The notes below the pieces were generated by a model that saw only the letters and a list, made by a program, of their open reading frames with translations, did no database searches and was not told where the DNA came from. Below, in pieces: positions 42,082-54,411 of a DNA stretch of 64,000 nucleotides. The stretch spans positions 3,348,001 to 3,412,000 of the forward strand of contig NZ_LT629787.1 of the NCBI RefSeq assembly GCF_900105655.1, read 5' to 3'. The position numbers and the translations under genes are program-made. Position 1 is the first letter of the stretch; every line of letters starts with the position of its first letter. Source of the stretch: Halopseudomonas salegens (GTDB lineage Bacteria; Pseudomonadota; Gammaproteobacteria; Pseudomonadales; Pseudomonadaceae).

Positions 42082-42936
42082 TTATATCGACCAGGCTTGC
42101 AGTTGTTCCCGCAGGCTTGCCGGAATTGGTGCAGGACGGTTGGTTTGCGGATTGATCACCACCATCACGCTGTTGGCCGCAGCCTGGACTTCATCCTTGT
42201 CCAGCGCACAGCCGGTAAAAACGAATGAGGTATTACCGATACGGCTGATGCCTGAGGCCAGCTCGACCGCGTGCCATCCCGGACGGAAGTTGCAATAACT
42301 GATATCGGCACGGGCAATCAGGATACCCAGGCCTTGCATATCGAGTTGGCGAATACCACCGAAGCGCGCCTGCTCCATGTAGCGGGCCAGACCCGCCTCG
42401 CTGCGCAGGCTGTCAGCATCCAGATCAGCGTAGCGCGGGGTCAGTTGCTGACGCACCGGAAAGTTGTGCGCCTGACTGGCAAGGCTCTTGTAATCGTTGT
42501 CCGGTAGCTGGTCGCGGGAAACCGGGGCAGAGCACTCAGACTGCAACTGTTGATGGATCGCAGCCGGCAGATCCACCCAGCGACCCTGATCGTACGCACC
42601 GATAAAGGCATCCTGGATGCCGACCAGCTCGCCGTTCTGGTACAGCTGGCTGCGCAGGTGGAACTGTTGGCGATCACACCCGAGCAAGGTCACTTCTGCC
42701 TCCAGCGGCTGGCCGTACCAACTGATTTGACGGTAATCGGTGAGACAGCGCTGTGGACGCAGACACAGGCCATCGGCAAACCAGGCATCCGGGCCGAAGC
42801 GGTGCATATGCGCCTGCATACGCGCTTCCTGATGGATATGATAGGCGCGGGTGTTATTCACATGCCGCCAGGTATCCAGATCGGTATAGCGCGGCATGAT
42901 CTGACAACGAAAGGGGCGGGCAGTGGATTCGGTCAT
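42082..42936 (-). CDS. Tandem hot-dog thioesterase-family protein
   Basis: A 284-residue soluble protein with two hot-dog domains. The first begins MPRYTDLDTWRHVNNTRAY, the D-HxNN form of acyl-CoA thioesterases. The second begins TPRYADLDADSLRSEAGLARY and may be modified at the active site. It probably hydrolyses an acyl-CoA or acyl-ACP; the substrate is unknown. ATG 42936 with AGGAA upstream is chosen over an earlier in-frame codon at 42972. It diverges from glyQ, where Pseudomonas aeruginosa has a DNA glycosylase gene. Confidence 0.85.
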   Translation of the reverse strand: MTESTARPFRCQIMPRYTDLDTWRHVNNTRAYHIHQEARMQAHMHRFGPDAWFADGLCLRPQRCLTDYRQISWYGQPLEAEVTLLGCDRQQFHLRSQLYQNGELVGIQDAFIGAYDQGRWVDLPAAIHQQLQSECSAPVSRDQLPDNDYKSLASQAHNFPVRQQLTPRYADLDADSLRSEAGLARYMEQARFGGIRQLDMQGLGILIARADISYCNFRPGWHAVELASGISRIGNTSFVFTGCALDKDEVQAAANSVMVVINPQTNRPAPIPASLREQLQAWSI

Positions 42937-43125
42937 GACAAGGTTCCTGGTAACAATCAAGGCAGCCCTCAAGCATGCGCACTGCTGCCGGATGACGCAA
43001 GCCTGATTGCCCCGGATTGACCGGGGAAATAGTCAGGCATGCGGTTGCTGGCGGCGAGTCCTGTATGTCCACCGCGTCTGCTTGTATACTCCGCGTTTAT
43101 TTCTCAGCCTGACCGGGTGAAATAC

Positions 43126-44073
43126 GTGACTCAGACCAAGCCAGACATCAGCACCTTCCAGGGACTGATCCTAGCCCTGCAAAGCTACTGGGCCGAGCAG
43201 GGGTGCGTGATCCTGCAACCCTACGATATGGAAATGGGTGCCGGCACCTTTCATACCGCCACCTTTCTGCGCGCCATTGGCCCGGAAAACTGGCACGCTG
43301 CCTATGTACAGCCCAGCCGCAGACCAGCCGATGGCCGTTACGGCGACAACCCCAACCGCCTGCAGCATTACTACCAGTTCCAGGTCGTGCTGAAACCCAA
43401 TCCGGAGAATATCCAGGAGTTGTATCTCGATTCCCTGCGGCATATCGGGCTCGATCCGCTGGTCCATGATGTGCGCTTTGTCGAAGACAACTGGGAATCA
43501 CCGACTCTGGGTGCCTGGGGCCTGGGTTGGGAAGTCTGGCTGAACGGTATGGAAGTGACCCAGTTCACCTATTTCCAGCAGGTTGGTGGCATCGAGTGTT
43601 ACCCGGTTACCGGCGAGATTACCTATGGCCTGGAACGTCTGGCCATGTACCTGCAGGGCGTGGACTCAGTGTATGACCTGATCTACTCCGACGGCCCGTT
43701 CGGCAAGGTCACCTATGGTGATGTATTCCATCAGAACGAGGTCGAACAATCGACCTACAATTTCGAGTACGCCCACGTCGACAAACTGTTTGAGCATTTC
43801 GATCATTTCGAAAGTGAAGCCAACCGGCTGATCGAGCTGAACCTGCCGTTGCCGGCCTATGAAATGGTGGTGCGCGCCTCGCATACCTTCAACCTGCTGG
43901 ATGCCCGCCGCGCTATTTCGGTGACCGAACGTCAGCGTTACATTCTGCGCGTACGCAGCCTGGCCCGGGCAATTGCCCAAAGCTACCTGCAGGCACGCGC
44001 CCGTCTTGGCTTCCCCATGGCCACTGCCGACCTGCGTGATGAAGTCCTGGCCAAGCTCAAGGAGGCTGAATAA
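43126..44073 (+). CDS. glyQ: Glycyl-tRNA synthetase alpha subunit
   Basis: A 315-residue class II synthetase subunit holding the aminoacylation site of the alpha2-beta2 enzyme. It has [48 protein letters not shown] and [20 protein letters not shown]. The open frame begins at 43039, but GTG 43126 gives the 315-residue length known in Pseudomonas. Its stop overlaps the glyS ATG by one base. Confidence 0.97.
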   Translation: MTQTKPDISTFQGLILALQSYWAEQGCVILQPYDMEMGAGTFHTATFLRAIGPENWHAAYVQPSRRPADGRYGDNPNRLQHYYQFQVVLKPNPENIQELYLDSLRHIGLDPLVHDVRFVEDNWESPTLGAWGLGWEVWLNGMEVTQFTYFQQVGGIECYPVTGEITYGLERLAMYLQGVDSVYDLIYSDGPFGKVTYGDVFHQNEVEQSTYNFEYAHVDKLFEHFDHFESEANRLIELNLPLPAYEMVVRASHTFNLLDARRAISVTERQRYILRVRSLARAIAQSYLQARARLGFPMATADLRDEVLAKLKEAE

Positions 44074-46127
44074 TGTCGTCTGCCGATTTTCTGGTTGAAC
44101 TGGGTACCGAAGAACTGCCACCCAAGGCGCTGAAAAACCTTGCTGAAGCCTTTTTGCAAGGCGTTACCAGTGGCCTGGATGAGCAAGGTCTGGAATACCA
44201 GAGCGCTCGCTATTACGCCGCGCCGCGCCGGCTGGCAATTCTGGTTGAGCAACTGAGCAGCCAGCAGCCCGACCGTAGCCAGCAGCTGGATGGCCCGCCA
44301 CTGCAGGCGGCCTTTGATGCTGATGGCGCGCCTACCAAGGCGGCACTGGGTTTTGCCCGCAAGTGTGGGGTTGAACTGAGCGAGATCGACCAGTCCGGCC
44401 CCAAGCTGCGCTACAGCAAAAACATTCCCGGCCAACCTGCCGTCGAGCTGTTGCCCGCGATTGTCGATCAGGCCCTGGCGAAACTGCCGATTCCCAAGCG
44501 CATGCGCTGGGCGGCACGCAAGACCGAGTTTGTCCGGCCGACCCAATGGCTGGTCATGTTGTTTGGTGATCAGGTGATCCCCTGCGAAATTCTGGCGCAA
44601 CAGGCCGGCAACCAGTCACGCGGTCACCGCTTCCATCATCCGGCAGATATCTCCATCAGCGCTCCGGCCAACTATGCCGAAGACTTGCGCCAGGCGTTTG
44701 TGGTCGCCGATTTTGCCGAGCGCCGGGACATGATTCGTCAGCGCGTTGAGCAATTGGCGGCTGAGCAACAAGGCACTGCCATCATGCCTGACAGCCTGCT
44801 GGATGAAGTCACTGCCCTGGTCGAGTGGCCGGTGCCATTGGTTTGCAGCTTCGAACAGCGCTTCCTTGATGTACCCCAGGAAGCCCTGATCTCGACCATG
44901 CAGGACAACCAGAAGTATTTCTGCCTGCTGGATGCCAACGGCAAGTTGCTGCCGCGCTTTATTACCGTGGCCAATATCGACAGTGAAGACCCGCAACAGA
45001 TCATTTCCGGTAACGAGAAAGTGGTCCGTCCACGCCTGACCGATGCCGAGTTCTTCTTCAAGCAGGACCAGAAGCAGCCACTGGAAACCCGCAATGAGCG
45101 TCTGGCAAAGGTGATTTTCCAGGCTGAACTGGGCACCGTTCTGGACAAGGCCGAGCGTATCTCGGCTCTGGCTGGCTGGATTGCCGAACAGATTGGCAGT
45201 GATGCCAGCCTGGCTCGCCGTGCCGGCTTGCTGAGCAAATGCGACCTGGCCACGGAAATGGTTGGTGAATTCCCCGAGTTGCAGGGTATCGCCGGTTACT
45301 ACTATGCCCGCCACGATGGTGAGCCGGGTGATGTCGCCCTGGCGTTGAACGAGCAGTATATGCCGCGTGGTGCGGGTGGCGAGTTGCCCACAACAACGAC
45401 CGGTGCGGCCGTGGCGCTGGCTGACAAACTGGATACCCTGGTCGGCATCTTCGGGATCGGCATGCTGCCGACCGGCAGTAAAGACCCTTACGCCTTGCGT
45501 CGCGCGGCCCTGGGTGTTTTGCGTATTCTGATCGAAAAGGGTCTGGAACTGGACCTCGGCGCCACCCTGCAAATGGCTATCGCGCAGTATGGCGACAAGG
45601 TCAAAGCGGATGGCTTGCAGGCCCAGGTGCAGGACTTTGTATTCGACCGCCTGCGGGCGCGTTACGAAGACGAAGGGATCGACGTGGCCGTGTACCAGGC
45701 GGTACGCGCGGTCAACCCGGTCTCACCCCTGGATTTCGACCAGCGTATTCAGGCCGTGCAGGCCTTCCGCCGTTTGCCGGAAGCCGAAGCCCTGGCGGCG
45801 GCCAACAAGCGTGTTTCAAACATTCTGTCCAAGGCCGACAGCAGCGTCAGCGAGCAGATCAATACCAGTTTGCTGCAAGAAACGGCCGAGCAGGCACTGG
45901 CTGATGCGTTGCAAGCTGCTGAGCAGGCCGCTGTGCCGCTTGCCGCTGAACGTCAGTACAGGCAGAGCCTCGAGCAGCTGGCCGCGCTGAGAGCACCAGT
46001 GGATGCCTTCTTCGAGCAGGTATTGGTCAATGCCGAAGATCCGGCAGTGCGCACTAACCGTTATGCACTGCTGGCTCGCCTGCGAGGTCTCTTCCTGGGT
46101 GTGGCTGATATCTCGCTGCTCGGTTAA
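44073..46127 (+). CDS. glyS: Glycyl-tRNA synthetase beta subunit
   Basis: A 684-residue subunit needed for tRNA binding. The N terminus [20 protein letters not shown] and [15 protein letters not shown] are diagnostic; the middle has [17 protein letters not shown] and the C-terminal part (about 570-684) is the anticodon-binding domain. It is translationally coupled to glyQ and followed 14 bp later by gmhB. Confidence 0.97.
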   Translation: MSSADFLVELGTEELPPKALKNLAEAFLQGVTSGLDEQGLEYQSARYYAAPRRLAILVEQLSSQQPDRSQQLDGPPLQAAFDADGAPTKAALGFARKCGVELSEIDQSGPKLRYSKNIPGQPAVELLPAIVDQALAKLPIPKRMRWAARKTEFVRPTQWLVMLFGDQVIPCEILAQQAGNQSRGHRFHHPADISISAPANYAEDLRQAFVVADFAERRDMIRQRVEQLAAEQQGTAIMPDSLLDEVTALVEWPVPLVCSFEQRFLDVPQEALISTMQDNQKYFCLLDANGKLLPRFITVANIDSEDPQQIISGNEKVVRPRLTDAEFFFKQDQKQPLETRNERLAKVIFQAELGTVLDKAERISALAGWIAEQIGSDASLARRAGLLSKCDLATEMVGEFPELQGIAGYYYARHDGEPGDVALALNEQYMPRGAGGELPTTTTGAAVALADKLDTLVGIFGIGMLPTGSKDPYALRRAALGVLRILIEKGLELDLGATLQMAIAQYGDKVKADGLQAQVQDFVFDRLRARYEDEGIDVAVYQAVRAVNPVSPLDFDQRIQAVQAFRRLPEAEALAAANKRVSNILSKADSSVSEQINTSLLQETAEQALADALQAAEQAAVPLAAERQYRQSLEQLAALRAPVDAFFEQVLVNAEDPAVRTNRYALLARLRGLFLGVADISLLG

Positions 46128-46141
46128 GCGAGGGTTCAGGA

Positions 46142-46675
46142 ATGCAACTGATCATCCTCGATCGCGATGGCGTCATCAATGAAGATTCCGACGCCTTCGT
46201 CAAGTCACTGGACGAGTGGGTGCCCTTGCCCGGTGCAATCGATGCCATTGCGCGCTTGAGTCGGGCGGGGTGGACCATTGCGGTGGCAACCAACCAATCC
46301 GGCTTGGCGCGTGGGCTTTTCAGCCCGGCAACACTGGATCTGATGCATGCCAGACTGGAGAAGCTGGTGGCCGAGCAGGGTGGCAGGATCGACCTTATTC
46401 GTTATTGTCCCCATGGGCCGGATGCCGGTTGTGATTGCCGCAAGCCACAAGCCGGCTTGTTTCAGCAGATAGCCACTTACTTTGCCTGTGATTTGCACGG
46501 CGTGCCTACCGTGGGTGACAGTTTGCGCGACCTGCAAGCCGGCACCAGCGTTGGCTGCACCCCTTATCTGGTGCTGACCGGCAAGGGGCAAAAAACCGCC
46601 AGCCAGACGTTGCCAGCCGATACACGGATATTTGCCGACCTGGCCGCAGTCGTCGATCACTTACTGGAAGCCTGA
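46142..46675 (+). CDS. gmhB: D-glycero-beta-D-manno-heptose-1,7-bisphosphate 7-phosphatase
   Basis: A 177-residue HAD-family phosphatase of the LPS inner-core heptose pathway. ILDRDGVIN carries the nucleophile Asp, VATNQSGLARG is motif II, CPHGPDAGCDCRKPQAGL carries the zinc-binding cysteines, and VGDSLRDLQAG is motif IV. It lies 14 bp after glyS and 2 bp before the acyltransferase gene, as in Pseudomonas. Confidence 0.94.
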   Translation: MQLIILDRDGVINEDSDAFVKSLDEWVPLPGAIDAIARLSRAGWTIAVATNQSGLARGLFSPATLDLMHARLEKLVAEQGGRIDLIRYCPHGPDAGCDCRKPQAGLFQQIATYFACDLHGVPTVGDSLRDLQAGTSVGCTPYLVLTGKGQKTASQTLPADTRIFADLAAVVDHLLEA

Positions 46676-46677
46676 AC

Positions 46678-47415
46678 ATGTCATGGTTGATGCCCTTGCG
46701 GGTCGTTCTGTTTTATTTTCTGCTCGCCTTAAGTGCCATTCTCTGGGCACCTGTGGCGCTGTTGATTTCTCCCTTGTTGCCCTTTCGTTGGCGCTTTCGT
46801 GTGGTTATCGAGTGGTGGACCCGATGGGCCATCGGCCTGGCCAGATATCTGGTGGGGATCCGCTACCGGATCAGTGGTCTGGAGAATATTCCCGCCCAAC
46901 ACGGTGTGGTGGTGGCCAACCATCAAAGCACCTGGGAAACCTTTTTCCTGCAGCAGGTGTTTGCCCCGCAAACCCAGTTGCTCAAGCGTGAATTGCTCTA
47001 CGTCCCCTTTTTCGGCTGGGCACTGGCCCTGATGAAACCGATCGCGATTGACCGTGGAAATGCACGTGATTCGCTGAAACAGCTCAGCCGTATTGGCGGC
47101 CAGCGTCTGTCCGAAGGCTTGTGGATTCTGATTTTCCCCGAGGGTACGCGCAAACTGCCCGGCAGTCCGATCAAGTTTTCCCGCGGTGGCGCAGCTCTGG
47201 CCTGCGCCAATCAGGTGCCGCTGATCCCCGTCGCCCATAACGCCGGCTGCTTCTGGCCGCGGCATGGGTGGGGTAAAAAACCCGGCACCATCGATGTCAT
47301 GATAGGCCCGGCCATGTATCCGCTGGGCACCGATCCACGTGCCATCGTCGAGCTGAACCAACGCGCAGAGAAATGGATCAGCGAAGCCTTGAGCCAGGTC
47401 AAGTCTTCGCTGTGA
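46678..47415 (+). CDS. 1-acyl-sn-glycerol-3-phosphate acyltransferase (PlsC family)
   Basis: A 245-residue membrane-bound enzyme that acylates lysophosphatidic acid to phosphatidic acid. An N-terminal hydrophobic helix (residues 8-28) anchors it. The catalytic motif is NHQSTWE with His82 and Glu87, i.e. HX4E instead of the usual HX4D; FPEGTRK is motif III. The gene corresponds in position to the lysophosphatidic acid acyltransferase gene beside gyrB in Pseudomonas. Confidence 0.92.
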   Translation: MSWLMPLRVVLFYFLLALSAILWAPVALLISPLLPFRWRFRVVIEWWTRWAIGLARYLVGIRYRISGLENIPAQHGVVVANHQSTWETFFLQQVFAPQTQLLKRELLYVPFFGWALALMKPIAIDRGNARDSLKQLSRIGGQRLSEGLWILIFPEGTRKLPGSPIKFSRGGAALACANQVPLIPVAHNAGCFWPRHGWGKKPGTIDVMIGPAMYPLGTDPRAIVELNQRAEKWISEALSQVKSSL

Positions 47416-47495
47416 ACTTTGCCTGATGGCCTTTACCCATAACGCTCCACACCCTACTCTGTGACAGACAACAACAAAGAATCGAGTCAACAACG

Positions 47496-48626
47496 ATGGA
47501 TGTCTTTCAGTATTTGCACAAGCTGGTCGAGCAGGGCGGCTCTGATCTGTTTTTCAGCGTGGGCGCACCGGTCAATATGAAACGTGAGGGCGAGTTTGCT
47601 GCCCTGGACGAAACACCACTGGGCAGTGCCGACCTCAAGCAGTTGGCCTATCAGTTGATGAGTCAGAAGCAGGCAGCGGAGTTCGAACGGGATCTGGAAA
47701 TGAACCTGGCTGTCGGCCTGCCGGGTGTTGGTCGCTTCCGCACCAATATCTATTTTCAGCGTGGCGAAGTCGCCATGGTGATTCGTCACATCAGCAACAA
47801 GATTCCCCGTATTGCCGAGCTTGGCTTGCCTCGCAGTCTGGAAAAGCTGGTCATGCTTGATCGTGGCCTGATTCTGGTGGTCGGGGCTGCCGGTTCAGGC
47901 AAATCCACCACACTGGCGTCGATGCTCGATCACCGCAATAGCAATCGTGGCGGGCATATTGTCTGCATCGAAGACCCGATTGAATTTCTGCACGACCACA
48001 AACAATCCATCATTGATCAACGCGAAGTCGGTCTTGATACCCATAGTTTTCGCGAAGCCTTGCGCAACGTACTGCGTGAATCACCGGACGTGATCATGAT
48101 TGGCGAAATCCGCGACCGGGAATCCATGCAGCATGCGCTGCATTACAGCGAAACCGGTCACCTGGTGCTGGCAACCCTGCATGCCACCAATACCGTTCAA
48201 GCAGTTGAACGCATGGTGAACCTGTTTCCGGAAGAAAGCAGAAATCAGGTTTTGAGCGATATTTCCATGAATATTGCGGCCATCATCGGCCAACGTCTGG
48301 TACCTGGCGTTGACAAGAAGCGCGTCGCTGCGGTTGAGCTGATGCTGCGTACCCCCTATGTGGTTGACCTGATTGCCCGTGATGAACTGCATGAAATCCG
48401 TACGGCCATGTCCCGCAGCCTGGAACACGGCCTGCAGACCTTTGACCAGCACCTTCATGCGTTGGTCAACCGCAATGCGATCACCCTCAAGGTCGCAGTC
48501 AAATTTGCCGATTCACGCACGGATTTCATGCTCAAGACCAAGCTGGACAAGGGCTTCTCGAAAGACGAAAACGAGGTCAGCAACAAATCCACTGGAGGTG
48601 AAGATCTGACCGATGATTTCAAATAA
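47496..48626 (+). CDS. PilT/PilU-family pilus retraction ATPase
   Basis: A 376-residue hexameric ATPase of the type IV pilus retraction family. An N-terminal PAS-like domain (LVEQGGSDLFFSVGAPVNMK) precedes Walker A GAAGSGKS (130-137), the Asp box, IMIGEIRDRESM (Walker B) and GHLVLATLHATNT (His box). The form ETGHLVLATLHATNT with NLFPEE is closer to PilU than PilT. The acidic C-terminal tail (DENEVSNKSTGGEDLTDDFK) is also PilU-like. It stands alone near gyrB, not beside another pil gene. Confidence 0.9.
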   Translation: MDVFQYLHKLVEQGGSDLFFSVGAPVNMKREGEFAALDETPLGSADLKQLAYQLMSQKQAAEFERDLEMNLAVGLPGVGRFRTNIYFQRGEVAMVIRHISNKIPRIAELGLPRSLEKLVMLDRGLILVVGAAGSGKSTTLASMLDHRNSNRGGHIVCIEDPIEFLHDHKQSIIDQREVGLDTHSFREALRNVLRESPDVIMIGEIRDRESMQHALHYSETGHLVLATLHATNTVQAVERMVNLFPEESRNQVLSDISMNIAAIIGQRLVPGVDKKRVAAVELMLRTPYVVDLIARDELHEIRTAMSRSLEHGLQTFDQHLHALVNRNAITLKVAVKFADSRTDFMLKTKLDKGFSKDENEVSNKSTGGEDLTDDFK

Positions 48627-48640
48627 GCGGTTGCCTGGAT

Positions 48641-48949
48641 TCATAGCTGCCTGAATAGTGCGGCCACCAGAATCCCGGCTGCAATCGCCGGCAGAGGACG
48701 CTTGAGAGCCAGCATGACGATAGCTGTGGCCAGCAAGGCCAGCCTGGCACCATGATCCCCAGTCACTGCGAGGGGGGCCAACAGGGCTATCAGAACCGAG
48801 CCTGACATCGCCTGGATAAACTGTTTGACCCGATAGCCGATCGGTATCCAGGACATGACAAAAACACCACCCCAGCGCGTCGCCAGCGTCACCACGGCCA
48901 TCGCCAGAATAACCATGAATGCGCCTGTACCAGCGGTTTCAACCCACAT
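48641..48949 (-). CDS. AzlD-family membrane protein
   Basis: A 102-residue protein with three or four membrane helices that matches AzlD, the small partner of AzlC in branched-chain amino acid export. LATRWGGVFVMSWIPIGYRV and LALLATAIVMLALKRPL are typical. ATG 48949 is preferred over the longer frame; it overlaps the azlC end by 11 bp with GGAG upstream. Confidence 0.88.
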   Translation of the reverse strand: MWVETAGTGAFMVILAMAVVTLATRWGGVFVMSWIPIGYRVKQFIQAMSGSVLIALLAPLAVTGDHGARLALLATAIVMLALKRPLPAIAAGILVAALFRQL

Positions 48950-49655
48950 GACCTGACTCCGTCCAGAGCAATCCGGCAATCCCTCCAGCCAGGGCGCCAA
49001 CCACTACATGACTATTCTCTGGCAAATAGCGAAATGCCAGCAAGGATGCACCGGCTGCCACCGCCCAGATCACCAGAATGCGCAGATTCTTTTCGCCGCC
49101 AATAGCCAATGCCAGCAAAAAACAGCCCATGACCATATCCAGCCCCAGACTTTCCGGATCCTGTATCACGTTGCCGAAATAGATCCCCAGCCAGGTACCA
49201 AATACCCAGAACGCCCAGAGCGCCAGACCACCACCGAACAATACTCCCAATCCGGGTTGACCGCGCCCGAAGGCTTGCATCGACATCGCCCAGTTGGCGT
49301 CCGAAGCAACCATCATGATGCCGTAGCGCTGAGCCGGCGGTAAGGCCCGCAGCCAGGGATACAAGGTCGCCCCCATGAGCAAATGTCGAGAATTGATTGC
49401 AAACACCGTCAGCAAGAGAGTGAACAAGGGTACCTGGGCTCCCCACAGATCCAGCGCGGCAAATTGTGATGCGCCGGCAAACACCAGTGCACTCATGCCG
49501 ATGCTGAGCCCATCACCGAGCCCGGCCTGGCTGGCCGCCAGCCCAAAGGCGGCACCAAACACAATCACAAACAGCGAGATCGGTGCCAATTGTTTGAATC
49601 CACTCCATACCAGCTTGAGATCGAGCCGGCTGAGTTCGCGTTGATCTGTGAACAT
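48939..49655 (-). CDS. AzlC-family branched-chain amino acid exporter subunit
   Basis: A 238-residue membrane protein with about seven helices. APISLFVIVFGAAFGLAASQ, FAGASQFAALDLWG and NSRHLLMGATLYPWLR are characteristic of AzlC (YgaZ) proteins. With AzlD it probably exports valine, isoleucine or leucine. It lies on the gyrB strand but behind a strong terminator. Confidence 0.92.
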   Translation of the reverse strand: MFTDQRELSRLDLKLVWSGFKQLAPISLFVIVFGAAFGLAASQAGLGDGLSIGMSALVFAGASQFAALDLWGAQVPLFTLLLTVFAINSRHLLMGATLYPWLRALPPAQRYGIMMVASDANWAMSMQAFGRGQPGLGVLFGGGLALWAFWVFGTWLGIYFGNVIQDPESLGLDMVMGCFLLALAIGGEKNLRILVIWAVAAGASLLAFRYLPENSHVVVGALAGGIAGLLWTESGHVG

Positions 49656-49676
49656 GATCGCTCCCGTGCAAAAAAA

Positions 49677-49709
49677 AATCCCCCGTCACACCAGGCGACG
49701 GGGGATTTT
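49677..49709 (-). terminator. Intrinsic terminator of gyrB
   Basis: An 11-bp stem, AATCCCCCGTC at 49677-49687 and GACGGGGGATT at 49697-49707, closes a 9-nt loop. On the minus strand a long U-run follows. It lies 18 bp after the gyrB stop and also shows a short T-run on the plus strand. Confidence 0.92.
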
Positions 49710-49727
49710 GTCTGCCGTGGTAGACGG

Positions 49728-52148
<2,421 letters not shown>

Positions 52149-52160
52149 TCACTCCAGACG

Positions 52161-53255
52161 TCAGTCGGTCTGCGCTATGTGTCCATGTTCCACGTGGAAC
52201 AATTTTTTCGGCGTTTCACTCTGCCACAAGCCAGTCAGTTGTTCCGGCTCAACGCAGGTAATAAACACCTGGCAATCCAGCTGTTCCAACAAGCGACATA
52301 GGGCTTGTCGGTGGTGGGCATCCAGTTCACTGGGCAAATCATCGACCAGAAACACACAGGATTGCGGCCCATATTGTTGTTTAAGCAAATAGCCCTGCGC
52401 GATTTTCAGCGCACTGACCAGCAATTTTTGTTGCCCCCGAGAGAGTACATCAACTGCATTCAGGTTATTTACCCGAACCCGCAAATCAGCTCGCTGCGGT
52501 CCGGCTTGTGTATGACCCAACTGACAATCACGCTCGAATTGCTGCGCGAGCACATCAGCCAGCGGTTTTTCTTTGTCCCAGCCACGGAAGTAGCTCAGGG
52601 TTAAACCATCAATCGTCAGCATGTCTGCCAATACTTGCTCGAACACCGGCTTTAATCGGCCAATGTAGCTTTGACGATACGCGTCGATTTGATTGGCTGC
52701 CTGAACCAGTTCCAACTCCCAGGGAGCCAGCAGCAAGCTATCGATTCTACCACGTCGCAGCAATGAATTCCGTTGCTTGAGGCTTTTTTGCAGTCGTTGC
52801 CAGGCAGCAAGAAATCCATGTTCCACGTGGAACACACCCCAATCAAGAAATTGCCGCCGCTGTTTGGGCGCACCTTCAAGCAAACGAAAGCTATCCGGAT
52901 TGATCAACTGCAATGGCATTGTTTCCGCCAACTGGGCAGCACTCCGCACATTCTGACCATTGATACGGATAACGAATTCACTATTTGCTGAACGCTGAAC
53001 GCCGATTTGAGTTGTCTCGCCCTGATCAGATACCAGTTCCGCAAAAACAGTGCACTGGCTTTCTGCGTACTGAATCACTGGCTGCAGTTTATTGGTACGA
53101 AAGGAACGCGCGAGACCCAACAGATGAATGGCTTCCAGAAGACTGGTTTTTCCGCTGGCGTTGGCGCCGTAAACAAGATTGATGCGAGGGGCGGGGTGGA
53201 GCGTCACCGGATGCAGATTGCGCACACCGGTGACGCTCAGGCGGGTCAAAGGCAT
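52161..53255 (-). CDS. recF: DNA replication and repair protein RecF
   Basis: A 364-residue SMC-like ATPase that helps load RecA at gaps. Walker A is [15 protein letters not shown], followed by [12 protein letters not shown]; the signature [17 protein letters not shown] and Walker [13 protein letters not shown] are present. It lies 9 bp after dnaN in the conserved dnaA-dnaN-recF-gyrB run. Confidence 0.97.
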   Translation of the reverse strand: MPLTRLSVTGVRNLHPVTLHPAPRINLVYGANASGKTSLLEAIHLLGLARSFRTNKLQPVIQYAESQCTVFAELVSDQGETTQIGVQRSANSEFVIRINGQNVRSAAQLAETMPLQLINPDSFRLLEGAPKQRRQFLDWGVFHVEHGFLAAWQRLQKSLKQRNSLLRRGRIDSLLLAPWELELVQAANQIDAYRQSYIGRLKPVFEQVLADMLTIDGLTLSYFRGWDKEKPLADVLAQQFERDCQLGHTQAGPQRADLRVRVNNLNAVDVLSRGQQKLLVSALKIAQGYLLKQQYGPQSCVFLVDDLPSELDAHHRQALCRLLEQLDCQVFITCVEPEQLTGLWQSETPKKLFHVEHGHIAQTD

Positions 53256-53264
53256 ATTAGCGCA

Positions 53265-54368
53265 TCAAAGGCGCATAGGCATGACGACATACAGGCTGTC
53301 ATCGGAGTCGGCTTCCTGTACCAACGCACTGCTATTGGCATCGGACATAATCAGCTTGACCTGCTCACCGGTGAGCACGTTCATTACGTCCAGCAAGTAG
53401 CTGACATTGAAACCGACTTCCAGCGGAGCACCAGAGTAATCAACGCCAATATCCTCTTCAGCTTCTTCTTGTTCAGGGTTGTTGGCCTGAATTTTCAATT
53501 GCGCATCGCTAAGCATCAAACGAATGCCCCGATACTTCTCGTTGGACAAAATTGCAGTACGGCTGAAAGCGTCACGCAAAACATGCCGATCTGCCAGGAC
53601 GATTTTGTCACCACCACGCGGCAACACGCGTTCGTAATCAGGGAACTTGCCATCAACCAGTTTGGAGGTAAACGTGAAATCACCCGTAGACACTCGAATA
53701 TGGTGAGTACCAATTACCACGCCGACCTGCTCTTCGGTCTCGTTAAGCAAACGACTCAACTCGAGAATCCCTTTGCGCGGCACAATAATCTGGTGTTTTT
53801 CACTGCTTTCAACGCCGGCATCCAGAGTGCACATGGCCATACGGTGACCGTCAGTAGCAACTGAACGTAACTGGCCGCGATTGATTTCCAGCAACATGCC
53901 GTTGAGGTAATAGCGCACATCCTGCTGCGCCATGGCAAAACTGGTACGATCGATCAGGCGCCCGAGGGTCTTTTGGCTGACAGCGAACTGAACGGCACCC
54001 TGACTTTCTTCCACATTGGGGAAGTCAGCTGCCGGCAGCGTGCTCAGGGAGAAACGACTCCGCCCAGCCTTAATGCTGGCCTTGGTATCTTCCAGGGTAA
54101 AGGTGATGGTCGCGTCATCTGGCAAAGACTTGCAGATATCCATCAATTTACGAGCGGGTACGGTAATCTCACCACTGTCGGCAGCATCCTCCAGCGGAAT
54201 CCGCGCAACCAGTTCGACTTCCAGGTCAGTCCCTGTCAACGACAGGGTGTTGTCATCCACTACCAGGAGTACATTCGACAACACCGGCAAGGTCTGCCGA
54301 CGTTCAACCACTCCAGCCACTAGTTGCAGGGGCTTCAACAGGGCTTCGCGCTGTATGGAAAATTGCAT
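53265..54368 (-). CDS. dnaN: DNA polymerase III beta sliding clamp
   Basis: A 367-residue clamp with three repeated domains. MQFSIQREALLKPLQLVAGV, LTGTDLEVELVARI, LRSVATDGHRMA and the C-terminal end YVVMPMRL are diagnostic. It is 43 bp downstream of dnaA and shares its operon. Confidence 0.98.
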   Translation of the reverse strand: MQFSIQREALLKPLQLVAGVVERRQTLPVLSNVLLVVDDNTLSLTGTDLEVELVARIPLEDAADSGEITVPARKLMDICKSLPDDATITFTLEDTKASIKAGRSRFSLSTLPAADFPNVEESQGAVQFAVSQKTLGRLIDRTSFAMAQQDVRYYLNGMLLEINRGQLRSVATDGHRMAMCTLDAGVESSEKHQIIVPRKGILELSRLLNETEEQVGVVIGTHHIRVSTGDFTFTSKLVDGKFPDYERVLPRGGDKIVLADRHVLRDAFSRTAILSNEKYRGIRLMLSDAQLKIQANNPEQEEAEEDIGVDYSGAPLEVGFNVSYLLDVMNVLTGEQVKLIMSDANSSALVQEADSDDSLYVVMPMRL

Positions 54369-54411
54369 AGTCTTCCTTCGACCTCGTGCAGGTTGCGCAG
54401 CACTGACACAC

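Noticed and set aside
43039..43125. Upstream extension of glyQ
   Set aside because: The added residues do not match any GlyQ, and GTG 43126 gives the usual length.
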